Assembly: GCA_037178975.1 (NCBI GenBank)
Contig: JASJZH010000005.1
Location: forward strand, 930,001-994,000
Direction: 5' to 3'
DNA: 64,000 bases
DNA from: Oscheius tipulae
Taxonomy: Eukaryota; Nematoda; Chromadorea; Rhabditida; Rhabditidae
Part shown: positions 23,298-33,057 of the stretch, one piece after another
How the letters are laid out: the number at the start of each line of letters is the position of its first letter
Position numbering within the stretch: the first letter of the stretch is position 1
Translations under genes and position numbers: made by a program
The notes under the pieces: generated by a model
The model's database searches: none
What the model was told of the DNA's origin: nothing
Seen by the model: only the letters and a program-made list of their open reading frames with translations

Positions 23298-23848
23298 GTC
23301 TCTACATGGTCATGTTTACCGAGTCAATGAATTGCTATTTGACTAGGGTCAGGACATAGAGAACGGGAGGAAAAAGTTGCTGGTCTGTGGTTGGGGAACG
23401 TGTCTCTGGACATCATCCTGTTACATGTTTCCAAAAAATGGTACAGGCGTTTAATTCAAAGAAACTCCCAAACAAAAAGACGCCTACTGAAGCCTTTCAG
23501 CATGACTATTCATTAGCGTGCCTTCCAGGCAGGGTGTCCTTCCTAAATTGAAACATTTCAAATAACCCCGCGATCCGGTGACAGCTTGTACTGATTAGGC
23601 TTCTTATCATTTATTTGTTGTTTCCACACTCCTGCTCGAGAGATTCCTCCGCTCTCGATTTTTCATGGAAACAGATCGATCGAAGCTAGAAAGAGGTACT
23701 TAAACCCGTAGTGATTTTGGTACTTTGATGTTACACGGACGCAATTTTCCAAAGCTCCTAAAGTGTAGTAATCACTTTCCATGAATACAATTTTCTTGTA
23801 CAAACTTAATGATACAGTAACTTGAAATAACTGTAAATGAAAGATTTT

Positions 23849-24150
23849 TAAAGGGACAGTCTAGTTATGGTAAATGGATAAACGGCACGGTTTTTTTTTC
23901 ATACGGCACCTACAACGAATTTCTCTGAATAAGCTTGATTTACACTTTTCGTTGTTATATATGTATTTCATCGGTTTCTAAGTGTGCTTAATGGATTCAC
24001 CGTCAACTTAGATAGAAAAATTGCCGAGGAAAATGGGGGAAATTGACGAAATGCTGGGTAATTGTTCGGCAGGCGCTCGTTTCGTTTGAATTTTTGGCGC
24101 GCTTTTACCAATTGGCCTAAAATCGGGCTTTCTGGCGTAGTTGACACATT
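23849..24150 (+). mobile_element. partial copy of the foldback MITE seen whole at 57129-57568
   Basis: Begins TAAAGGGACAGTCTAGTTATG, matching the end of the 57129 element, and continues with CTTGATTTACAC and TTTCTAAGTGTGCT words also found there. The far end is lost. Its last part (about 24070-24145) is also present, inverted, at 28965-29045. Confidence 0.6.
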
Positions 24151-24171
24151 TACTGACGTTCTAGCTTTGTT

Positions 24172-24327
24172 TATTGAATTCAGCGTGTAAAAGAACTCCT
24201 AGAATGTGAATAAGATATCGAAATCTGGGTGCTTTACCGTTGTTGTTCCAATATAAGAATTTGCCACTATCTGCAATTTTCTATTTTTCATGCTACAGGG
24301 GGTTCTTTTGCACGCTGAATACAATAC
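24172..24327. mobile_element. MITE of about 156 bp with terminal inverted repeats
   Basis: The ends are inverted: left ATTCAGCGTGTAAAAGAAC (24178-24196 region) and right GTTCTTTTGCACGCTGAAT (24302-24320 region), imperfect over about 25 bp. There is no open frame. A second copy in the same orientation lies at 28776-28929, sharing CTGGG...CTT(C/T)ACCGTTGTTGTTCC and CTATTTTTCATGCTACAGG. Confidence 0.75.
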
Positions 24328-24427
24328 ACAGTTCTCTGAAAAAAAAATCCCTTGTACAGTCTTTTTTTTTCTACTATACTCGGTAATTTTTCAGTCGAAA
24401 TGGGCTATTCTATGATAAAGTTTGGCC

Positions 24428-24691
24428 CTAAATCGATTGAACTCGTTTAGAAACCGAGAAAAAGTGTGTAAATCTTTGAATAAAACAGAGGATGATTTTC
24501 TTGCTGCCACAGTGCCAGTTCAAGCCGTCCAAGGGACGAAGCCAGCCCTTGAAGCTGGGGGGCGTCTCTTCGAGCATATCGGCTTCAAGAGCTCGAGAAG
24601 GAGCAGCGCTAGAAGAAGAGCACTTGGAGACTCGAACATCATTGGCATTGCATAAGACCGGAACAGAGAGGACAATAGCCTTAATCATCAT
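24428..24691 (-). CDS. possible small secreted protein, 3' end uncertain
   Basis: The ATG at 24691 (or 24688) opens MMIKAIVLSVPVLCNAND, a plausible signal peptide, followed by RVSKCSSSSAAPSRALEADM and then LEETPPSFKGWLRPLDGLNW. The open frame runs to 24428, but its last 30 residues look like intron or UTR translation. The middle is related to minus-strand 13045-13135. The two regions may be a gene and a decayed paralogue, or two copies of a repeat. Confidence 0.35.
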   Translation of the reverse strand: MMIKAIVLSVPVLCNANDVRVSKCSSSSAAPSRALEADMLEETPPSFKGWLRPLDGLNWHCGSKKIILCFIQRFTHFFSVSKRVQSI

Positions 24692-25100
24692 TTTTATATG
24701 TCAAGGAATATGGAAGACCGAGAAGAAGGTGTGAAGAAGAGTGAAGAAGCAATGTGGGAGTGGGACTTTTATGGAGCTAGTTGTTACCAAGGGGCTAGAT
24801 AGCCTGGGAAAGTCTCGGCCATTGGAATAGGAGGTACACGCGGAAACAGTCTATAGGAACTTCCTGATTTTCTAACAGACAGTTCCAGATGACTGGTCTC
24901 TCTATCTCTCTGCCTATCTCCCTATCGTTCTGTCTCTCTGTCTCAATCATATCCTCTGCTCTATTCATGAAACCATTTTTACTGAGTCAAGTCCAACCCA
25001 AAAGAGAAATGTTTGGTCGTAGAAGTTTTAGAGTCTTCTTCCTTCCCTTATGAGCTGCTACTCAGGAACCTTGTTCGGATTGTCCTGGAAAACTGTTTGT
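24692..25100. other. intergenic, nothing recognised
   Basis: CT-rich stretch at 24896-24946; no exon or motif recognised. Confidence 0.35.
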
Positions 25101-25584
25101 TCACAGTTCCAGAGAGACCGAGTGACATTTTCTGAGGTTTTTCCCCACCTCTCTTTTCTTAGCATACTCAACATCCATGCACCAGCCATTGGTACACTCT
25201 TGGTCCCAGCCATACTCAGTTCGGTCTTTACAGGTCGCTTTGCCAAAAACGTAGGCTATGATCTGTAATGTTGGAAAGGACAGAGGCAGAGACAGAGACA
25301 GCTTGGGACTTTCATGGACTTCAGCTGTGGCAGATGTCTCTTGAAGATTCGACTTCCACAGTCCCCATAAGAACATCTTACGTGCTTCAATAGGTGCGAA
25401 CCTGGAGCTTAAAATAAAGTTACTTTCTCTGTTTCTGTCTCTGTCCCTCTCTCTCTCTTCCCAGTTTCAAAAAGCAGACAAACAATATTTGTTCCCTATT
25501 TAGCCAGCCTCCCACGCCATATTTTGCACGCAAGAAAACAATGAGATACAGGCACAGAACACTCTCGTGGAAAAACAATAACAT
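25101..25584 (-). CDS. tentative small secreted protein with four Cys
   Basis: A model with exons 25530-25584, 25382-25407 and 25101-25262 keeps phase and gives 80 aa. It has a hydrophobic leader (MLLFFHESVLCLYLIVFL) and a tail with four Cys (KATC, QEC, GWC, RKC) in ATCKDRTEYGWDQECTNGWC. The 26-nt middle exon is chosen on phase alone. The 3' exon is the best-supported part. It is divergent from the 8-Cys gene starting 48 bp away, so the two may share a promoter. Confidence 0.4.
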
Positions 25585-25631
25585 CAGGTTATTTCGTGAG
25601 TTCAGCCAGTCTCTTCTCGTCAATTGATACC

Positions 25632-25956
25632 ATGCGTTTTCTCCTGTTGGTAGGTGACCTTACCCCTCTCTTCCTTTCACTTTTCCAACCATTTTCAGTT
25701 CTTGTTTGGATTTTTGACTCTCTCTTCTGGATATTCCAGTCCAAAAGGACCGTATTCCTACACGAATACAGACTGTGACAGCTACTGTAAGGTCGCCCCC
25801 GGCAGATATCCGATCCCGAGATGCGAAGGTTGCGGAACACTTTGGGACGTCGGCTGGAGGGATTACCCCTGTGAATTCTGCGTCTCTCTGGCTCTGTCAG
25901 GAAGAAGAACACCTTTTGTGGACTACATGTGCTCAAATTATTGTGGTTGGGACTAG
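25632..25956 (+). CDS. small secreted 8-Cys protein
   Basis: Exons 25632-25649 and 25699-25956 join in phase 0 across a 49-nt intron, giving 91 aa. A leader (MRFLLLFLFGFLTLSSG) precedes a mature chain with eight Cys: DCDSYC, RCEGC, PCEFC, MCSNYC. Even Cys pairing, many Gly/Tyr/Trp and a strong leader suggest an extracellular disulfide-rich protein. An AATAAA lies at 25978-25983, only 22 bp past the stop. I do not recognise the family; an antimicrobial or other secreted role is open. Confidence 0.7.
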
Positions 25957-25996
25957 AAATATAATTTTTTTTGTGCTAATAAATTTTTTTTTGAGA

Positions 25997-26556
25997 TCAC
26001 CAATGGGAGGAACGGGAAGAGAGGCTTGGACAGTGGTCACGTCCGCAGACTTCTCGGGGTGGTGGAGAGTAGGCTCTGGTTTGATTGGCTGCCTCGTTGA
26101 TCTTGAGAATATCCCAAGAGGTCGGGTTGGGGAAGGCAACAGGAGGCTCTGGAGAAAGAAATAGAGGAACAGAGCAGAGAGTAAAAGACAAAGGAAAAAA
26201 GCAGAAGATTCGGCAGTTCACACGGGATGCTGTTTCTCTTAAGTAACAGATTCAATAGTTCACACGCGCTATCGTTTCATTAAAATTACACACTCGACAG
26301 TTCACACGCGCAGTCGCTTTGCACATTCTGCTATACACGGCCTCACCAGTCCACACGGGCGGTCGCTTAGCCAAAGGTCATAGAATCTACTCACCTGGTT
26401 CAATATCTCCCGGCTGTGAGAAGATGAGTATGAGGAAGGGAAAAGAGAAGAACATACCCGACTGGCCCCCGTGTTGGCGACTTGGACAAGCAAAAACAGC
26501 GCTCCGTTTTCACTGCATGCTCTACTAACGGGGCGCTCGTTCCAATTGAGAGTCAA
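25997..26556 (-). CDS. possible small protein, 5' end unresolved
   Basis: The last exon (25997 to about 26152) reads PPVAFPNPTSWDILKINEAA and ends PSLSSRSSHW. A short exon PGDIEP at about 26397-26415 and an upstream stretch NGALFLLVQVANTGASR can be joined in phase. No ATG is present in the upstream exon, so the start is missing or the model is wrong. The introns contain the dispersed 19-bp core repeats at 26213-26365. Confidence 0.3.
26211..26365 (+). repeat. array of four dispersed core motifs (CAGTTCACACGCGCAGTCG type)
   Basis: Cores begin at 26213, 26256, 26298 and 26347, spaced 43, 42 and 49 bp. The consensus CAGTTCACACGCGCAGTCG is followed by a short T-rich tail. Related pairs or singles occur at 8905 and 8952; 26898 and 26945; 30298 and 30338; 31110 and 31152; 31590; and, inverted, at 32056, 32097 and 34590. 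Most lie in introns or just beside genes. The unit appears to be a 40-50 bp tandem repeat scattered through the region. Confidence 0.7.
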
Positions 26557-26579
26557 GGCCGAGAAAAGTTTTATCTGGA

Positions 26580-28001
26580 CTAGGTAAAACTATGAGCAGA
26601 TTCCATCACACCGTAGACGCTAGAGAGTCTAGTAGATTCCATGACCTTCTGGGTGAACATGCTTTTTCCATGGACCTTTGTTTCATACTTTCCAGCTATG
26701 ATCTGGCTCAGAACCCTGAAGTTCAGATACAGATAGTCAGGAGAGACTAACCTCTTGATAGATTCCTCATTCGGATCAGGGTATCTGATCCAGAGCTCGG
26801 TGTCCTGACTCTTTGGGGAGTAGTTCTGTAGACAGGATAGGAGTAAGTCACGGGCTCTGTCCTGAACAGAGAATATAGTAGCCAAAAACATACTCGGCAA
26901 TTCATACGCACAGTCATTTTCCACCATCTGCTAATCATGACCTCAGTAGGTAACACGGGCAATCGCTTAACCAAAGTGAGCCATGAGTAGAAGGAATACC
27001 TCTGTCTCGGCGTAGAGGGGGCCGACTGTGACTCTGTCAGCTATTTGGGGACGGAGACAGGCAATTCCGATGACTGAACCGGAAGAGTCGAGGGCTACCC
27101 TCGCCACTGACTCTTGGTCCAGTAACCACCTCTTCAGACACTTTCCTCTTTCCAATGAACAAATCTTCTTGTCGTACTCATCAATCTTGGCAAAATCCAC
27201 TTCGTCCACTCTCTGAAAACCTACAGTAACTAAGTATACGGCATATAACCTTTACAAAAGTCTTGGCCACCTGTCTCTCTGTCTTAAAGTCTCTCAGTTT
27301 GACAATAGCTACTGAATGGAGATAGCTGGGAGAGTAGGTGAAAGAGTACTTTATTCGGAAGTATTCCTCCGTCACCAGTGCTGAAAATACCACAATTCTT
27401 GTTAGAAAATGTTACTGTACCAGCATTGAGAGCCACATTCTTCTCCCCAGTTTTCTGCAGACACTTGGCCATTAAAACCTTCCCAGCTCCTTTCTTTCTG
27501 TGGGCTTCTTTGATGAAGAAGGTTCCCAGAGTATGCAGATCGTCGCAAGGATCATGGCTTTGGGATTTGTCCAAAGCCAAGGTGATTATTCCGATGGGGA
27601 TGCTGGTACCTGGAGATGGACAGAGTGACCGAGACAGAAGAAGTGGTTACGAGATCCGCGCGATTTGTACAAGTGGAAGGTTAGATTTTCTCTTCATTAC
27701 TATCGATTTTTAGTGTCGGTGGCTTCTTCTGGTTTATCCTTCTTTACAGGTTTCTACCAACTAAGCATCAAAATGAATGAAGGCAGAACTTACTTTTCTC
27801 AAAGGCTATCCAAAACCAGAACTTTTCCTTGGACTCTTTCCAGATGTCGTACTCTCCAGAAAGACGACTCCAGCCATCGGTTCGGACTATCTGAAAACAG
27901 ATGTGAGTACAGGGAGTGAGAGTCAAGCGAACCTCCTTTAACATTAGTTCGTAGTACTTCTTATCCGGATTTTCAACAATTTCATAGCTATCTACGGACA
28001 T
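26580..28001 (-). CDS. GNAT N-acetyltransferase of the nematode YitH/DUF1248-like type
   Basis: Seven exons in consistent phase (27933-28001, 27794-27890, 27421-27609, 27271-27380, 27000-27212, 26752-26825, 26580-26715) give 295 aa. The first half is a GNAT fold: SIPIGIITLALD, then TLGTFFIKEAHRKKGAGKVL, whose RKKGAG is the acetyl-CoA pyrophosphate loop. The second half (RWLLDQESVARVALDSSG, VIGIACLRPQ, ADRVTVGPLYAETE) is the C-terminal YitH-type domain. No signal peptide; a cytosolic transferase with unknown substrate. The introns carry several dispersed core repeats. It starts divergently from the repeat-rich DNA at 28002-29222. Confidence 0.85.
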
Positions 28002-29222
28002 TTTTCCTCCCTCTTGTAGTTTATAGGAAATACTGGAAAAAAAACATGGAAGATAGAGATGGGGGAAACGGCTGAAAGTGACGGAAAATTTCAAAACCTT
28101 TTTTCGTTTTAGCGCCAATTTTATTGGCAAACACCATTTTCGGGCGATATTTTCAAACAGCCATAAGTTCAGCAGTCTTTTCCCATGTGCTGTATCTTTT
28201 CGGTATTTACCCATTTTTTTCCAGTGATATTTTAGCAAAAAATTATGTTAGAATGCTAGAAAGAAGTTGCAGATAGTTTGCAAAGAATACACAAGCCAAT
28301 TTATCAGTTTCTTCGGCCTTTTATCGCTGGGGCGCGGCGTTCTTTGTACCCGTGGCCAACTTCCTCTTTCCTTCCCTCGTTTTCTTGCCCTTTCTTACTT
28401 TCTAACAAGAGGAGCGACGCGGCTACGCACAGACGGCTCCAGACAGATACACAGAAACGTGCGACCAATTTAAAATAGATACATAGACAGACTCAGAGAC
28501 ACAGGGAGACAACGAAACAAACAGAAAACAGTAGTAGATATACAAAATGACAAACAGAGGAAGAGATTATGTTTATTGTCTTATCGATCACGGAAAGATC
28601 TAGCACAAGTATACATTCCGATGCTAGTATCTAGGTTACATAGAGGAAAATCTCTTGCTTCTGTCTCTGTCTGAACAATTATGGTATGAGGATTTGAGTC
28701 TCGCTGTATTTCTGCCTCTCTGTTTCTGTGTACCAAACACTTCTAGATCTTTCATTTTCAGACACTCTAACTATGTTTATTGAATTCAACTTATAAAAGA
28801 ACCTTTAGAATGTGAAAACGATACTGAAATCTGGGAGCTTCACCGTTGTTGTTCCAACATAAGAATTTTCCACTATCTCTGCTATTATCTCCTATTTTTC
28901 ATGCTACAGGGGTTCTTTTGCACGCAAATATACGTAGTTAGAATCTTTGAAAATAAGTGAGTTACGTCAGAAAACCCGATTTTGGGCGAATTCGTAAAAG
29001 CGCGCCAAAATTCAAACGAAACGAGCAGCCTGCCAAACTATTACCAAAATTTTTCCAACAATATTTTGTTTACTCCTCTTACAGACAATTTCAGGCCAAC
29101 TTTTCAATTCGGTCGGTATTTTACCGCTGGGGCGCGGCGCACTTTGTACTCTCAGCCAGTTTCACAGTTCCTGCACTCTACTTCTTTCTTTTTCTCACTT
29201 TCTAACCTGGAATTTTGCAGAG
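28002..29222. other. repeat-rich interval upstream of the ECH1-like gene
   Basis: Contains a direct duplication: 28290-28412 and 29080-29212 share the order CCGCTGGGGCGCGGCG, CTTTGTAC, then CTTTCTTACTTTCTAAC-like ends (first copy has ATCGCTGGGG). The second copy abuts the ECH1-like ATG and may be its promoter and leader. Also holds a MITE copy (28776-28929) and an inverted copy (28965-29045) of 24070-24145. No exon recognised. Confidence 0.5.
28776..28929. mobile_element. second copy of the 156-bp MITE
   Basis: Colinear with 24172-24327 over its whole length, including TTTATTGAATTCA at the left, CCGTTGTTGTTCCAACATAAG in the centre and GGGTTCTTTTGCACGC at the right. The left inverted repeat has decayed more than the right one. 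Confidence 0.75.
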
Positions 29223-30555
29223 ATGCAAACCGGGAAGACACTTCTACGCACTTTTTCCACTTCCGTGGTGGCCAGGAGCACGGGCGAGCTGGATGTCTCC
29301 TTCATCGGCGGAAATGTGGCCCATGTCAAGCTCAACCGGCCAGATAGGAGAAATACATTCACCATCGAGCTCTGGAGGTTTATTTTATGCATTCTTATTG
29401 GGAATTTTAATTTAAAGCTGTCTGAAAGGTTTTTTGGTCATAAAATACGAGCCACAACCTAGACGCGCAGATGTTTTGCCAACATTCTAACCACTCCATT
29501 TCCAGAGACATGAGGAAGCTCTTCGCCGATCTCTCCATCAATCCCAAAATCAGAAGCGTCGTCGTTTCCGGCAATGGCAAGTCATTCTGCGCCGGAATTG
29601 ATCTCCAACAAGGAATGGGAGTATGTTGCTTACTTTTTCTAGCTAAATATCAGTTTCAGAGCCTGATCCAGACTCTGAATGACGATGAGCTGGATGTCGG
29701 AAGGAAAGCACGCATGCTGGAGACGATTATAGGTGAATGTCAAGATGGTTTCACTTGCATCGAGGTCAGTTCTTCCCTCTTTCTTCCGACAAAGAGGAAA
29801 ATTGTCAGAAATGTCCCAAGCCGGTAATCGTAGCCATCCATTCTCACTGTATCGGAGCCGGAATCGATCTCATCTCCAGTTGCGACATCCGCTATGCCAC
29901 CAAAGACGTCGTTTTCAATATCAAAGAGGTCGAGATCGGTCTGGCAGCCGACGTTGGGACGCTGAATCGTCTTCCGCACATCATAGGCAACGACAGCTGG
30001 CTACGGGAGCTCGCCTTCACTGCCAGAGATTTCGGAACCGGAGAAGCTCTTCAACATGGTATATTACACTTGTTTGCTTGTAAAAACTTAAGTTTCAGGA
30101 ATGATTTCAAGGGTTTTCGACTCCAAGGAGGATTGTGTGGACGCTGCTCTGGATCTAGCGACTAAAATTGCAGAAAAGAGCCCGATAGCCGTGCAGGGAA
30201 CCAAGAGGGTGAGTTGTTTTAACTTTTTCTGATCCGAGTTATCTTTTCTTCGTCTCGGAACCACTAAAATAGCAATTTTTGAGGCCGCAGACTGGTCAGC
30301 TCATACGTGCAGTCGCTTCTCTAAATCATAGCCTCGACAGTTCACGCAATCGTTTCCACTGGTCAAACCCCAAACTTCATATTTTGGCAGCTAATCCCCT
30401 TGTTCTAGGTTCTCAACTACTCGCGGGGGCGCCCCGTCGACCAATCCCTGGAATTCGTCAAAATGTGGAATATGTCCCAGCTGCAGTCCTCGGATCTGAT
30501 TGAAAGCGCCATGGCGGCCATGGCGAAGAAGAAAGTCAGCTACAAAGACGTATAA
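29223..30555 (+). CDS. delta(3,5)-delta(2,4)-dienoyl-CoA isomerase-like (crotonase superfamily)
   Basis: Six exons (29223-29377, 29506-29620, 29660-29764, 29809-30058, 30099-30208, 30409-30555) give 293 aa. A basic, hydroxylated N-terminus (MQTGKTLLRTFSTSVVARS) looks mitochondrial. Crotonase motifs follow: VAHVKLNRPDRRNTF, GNGKSFCAGIDL (oxyanion hole), KPVIVAIHSHCIGAGIDL and EVEIGLAADVGTLNRLP, whose Glu and Asp match the acidic pair of ECH1. ECH1 moves double bonds so odd-numbered unsaturated acyl-CoAs can be oxidised. No C-terminal SKL is present (ends SYKDV), unlike the oxidases here. The last two introns carry dispersed core repeats. Confidence 0.9.
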
Positions 30556-30879
30556 CTTTCCTTTTATTTTCTGTAAATAGTCACGTTTTACCCGGGTGTA
30601 AATACAAGTTCTAGTCTCGATTTCGACAAGCCGAGACAGGGTAGTTTTTTGACAAAAGTTTTGGGAAGAAACTTATATAAAGAGTAATTGCTACAATTTG
30701 AAACAAAACAATAGAAGAAGCCTCTGCGCAATCGCTTTTTTTCGCCGGACAATTCGGGATCCGAGACGTCTCCTCATGCCTGTAGCCGTGACACTTCGCT
30801 CCCTTCCAATGCCTGGACTGTGAGCAGGAATATCATGTTTCCAGGAAATATCCCCGCGTCGAGTCCTATTCCAAAGGCT
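30556..30879. other. 3' flank of the ECH1-like gene
   Basis: AT-rich at first, then merges into the Tra-2-like remnant. Nothing else recognised. Confidence 0.35.
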
Positions 30880-31105
30880 GTAAGCAGGACAGGTTCAACG
30901 AGAGTGGCGGAAGCCTTTCGCCGTGTCTCGGAATCATCAGTATCAGCACGACGGAAGAGGACTGATCCGCTGTCGTGAGTCGGGACGCAGTCGCGGATTT
31001 GGCTTCATCTACTACAGCAAGACGGAAGAAACCGAATAGGCCAAGAGAAAGCTGACCTATATCGAGCTGGACGGTCGCAAGGTCCGCATCGACTTCTTCC
31101 TCACC
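30880..31105 (+). pseudogene. decayed Tra-2-like RRM (probable processed pseudogene)
   Basis: One frame reads SLSPCLGIISISTTEED then a stop, matching the N-terminal edge and RNP2 of Tra-2-type RRMs. About 25 residues are missing; a second frame then gives GRSRGFGFIYYSKTEETE (RNP1 RGFGFIYY), another stop, and AKRKLTYIELDGRKVRIDF. Two stops, a frame change and an internal deletion rule out function. No introns are visible, so reverse transcription of an mRNA is likely. Confidence 0.75.
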
Positions 31106-32187
31106 TCAACAGTCCACACGCGCAGTCGTTTAGACAGAGCCACAACCACAATAGTTCGCAGTCGTTTTCACTGGTTTTTGGTCTTTCATACGTTCTGTTC
31201 CGCTTTGTCTTGCACCCACATCTCCCCCGTTCTGTATCCGTCTTTTGTCTGTACTGGCCTTTACGGGCGTCATTGTGACCAATCATCTGCCAACCTTCGT
31301 ATGCTTTGTCTAGAAATGGAAGCTGCGCCTTTTAGTAACATCATATTCACAGTGGCTTGCTGGCGGAACGAAAATGAAGCCTTCTTTTATTGTGGTAGGT
31401 CAAATTTCCTTGTTTTCGAGCAAATTTCAGGTAATGCTTATCGTAGCCCTTCACAAAGCAAGAAGAGCTTTCAATGCTATTGGTATCAAGTGTGCAAAGA
31501 AAAGAGTCCGTACACCTCAGTACATGACGAAAAGTAAATCAGCCTGAATCGGTTTATACAGTTCTGTTCACCCTGAGTCCAGATCTCGGCAATACATACG
31601 CAGTCGCTAATCATGACCTCCACAGAGTAGAAAGAATACAAAAGTGGAAGGTTTACAGATCTGTTCACCCTGGTCCAGATCTTCTTCTCGTCTTCTCCTC
31701 GGTAGTAGCTCATCAGCCAGAGACAGATCTTGCAGTCCCTCTTCCGGTCATCCGAAAGGGTTTTGTAAGCCTCATTGTCGGAAAACATTGTCGTTCGAAC
31801 ACCAGGTACTTGTTTTTTTCTGATAAGATTTCCTTCTCCTAGACACAGAAATGCGATGAGGAGAAGAGAGAACTGGAAAAAAGTTAAAGAGACAGGGGGA
31901 ACAATAAGCCAAAAGTATACCTTTCATCTGGTTGCAATGTTTGATGCAGGTTTCTTTATATTGAGCGGAAATTGTAAGTGTGAGAAGATGGGCGAATACA
32001 AGCCTTCATGCGAAAAAGAAAACAGTAAGCAACAAAAGAGAAAACAGCAGAAAAACGACTGCAAATATGAGCTGTCGAGTCTATGACTCTTGGTAAACGA
32101 CTGTCCGTGTGAACTGTCCCGTATGATCTCAGACTCGCCTCGAATCTTCATTTATATGAAATCATCACTTGCATTTGGGTTGCAATA
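31106..32187. other. interval with two weak overlapping open frames
   Basis: Plus strand, about 31298-31532: an open stretch with VACWRNENEAFFYC, a possible 36-nt intron, then QCYWYQVCKEKSPYTSVH. Minus strand, 31788 downwards: MFSDNEAYKTLSDDRKRDCK and ICLWLMSYYRGEDEKKIWTR up to a donor at about 31668. A roughly 85-bp stretch with TCTGTTCACCCTG...CCAGATCT is tandemly duplicated at 31564-31592 and 31659-31685. Neither model is convincing. Confidence 0.25.
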
Positions 32188-33057
32188 GTGAACAAGCCGG
32201 TGAACTTGGCTCAAATGCTAGAGCCAGTCGAGATCTTCCTACCTGTTATTAGAGGGGACATGGAGGCTGTGGAAAGGATCGCCTATGAAATGTGTGAAAA
32301 CCAGAAAAAAATGGCGTCATCTATTTTGAGAGTCGATATGCTTCTCATTCTATGGCTGATGAGATGGTGAGTGAGTGATAAAGACAGTTTCAGACCTCCC
32401 CGAAGCAAATAATCGAGGCAATTTCCCGAGCATTCGCCAGAGGCGAATACGATTTTAGTGTTAAGACCCGCTCCATTCTCTGCTGCATCCAAGGTCTGGA
32501 ACAGTACAATATCGAGATCTTGGAGCTCGCTACCATACTCAAGCATCTAAGAGTGGGTGCCATCGATGTTGCTGGGTGCCGATGAACAGTATGAAGATAG
32601 CGTGATCAAGGCCTTCCAAGAGGCCTACAAGCTTGGAATTCACCGTACAGTTCATGCTGGAGAGAATGGTGGTCCGAGGAAAGTCATCTGGGCACTGACA
32701 GGGATGCATGCCGAGAGGATAGGACACGGTTACAGGAACATGATGGAACTGTACAAGAAGAGTTTCGTTGAGAGCAAGCAGATACACCTGAAAGCCTGTC
32801 CCTATAGCTCGGTCATGACCGGCTCTGTCCTTCTAGACTGGACCAAGCACCCGGTTCAGTGGGCCAAACACGATGTGAACTTCTCGGTCTCACGAAATGG
32901 TCCGACCTGTTTTGACAATGCCATATTGTCGAAACTAGCTCTGGTCAAGAAGGAAGTGGGTCTGACCGTTCATCAGATCTGGAAGGCTCAGCTGAACGCA
33001 GTCCATGCTGCCTTTCTTCCAGAGAAGAAGAAACAAGCTCTCATTTTTGGTGGCTGA
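32188..33057 (+). pseudogene. adenosine deaminase pseudogene, 5'-truncated
   Basis: Clear ADA sequence: AVERIAYEMCE, SVKTRSILCC, IHRTVHAGENGG (catalytic HAGE), ERIGHGYR and KACPYSSVMTGSV. It is broken in four ways. The N-terminal metal-binding HxH region is absent. A frame change lies at the A7 run 32305-32311. A second lies near 32571-32581. The Asp-Asp pair that binds zinc and substrate in ADA reads Asn-Gly (SRNGP). The one intron between 32366 and 32394 is only 27 nt. If the two frame changes were sequencing errors the missing Asp pair and N-terminus would still argue against activity. Confidence 0.8.

Noticed and set aside
26211-26365. CRISPR-like array of spaced repeats
   Set aside because: The genome is eukaryotic, repeats are imperfect and spacers are not unique units of fixed length; it is a degenerate tandem repeat.
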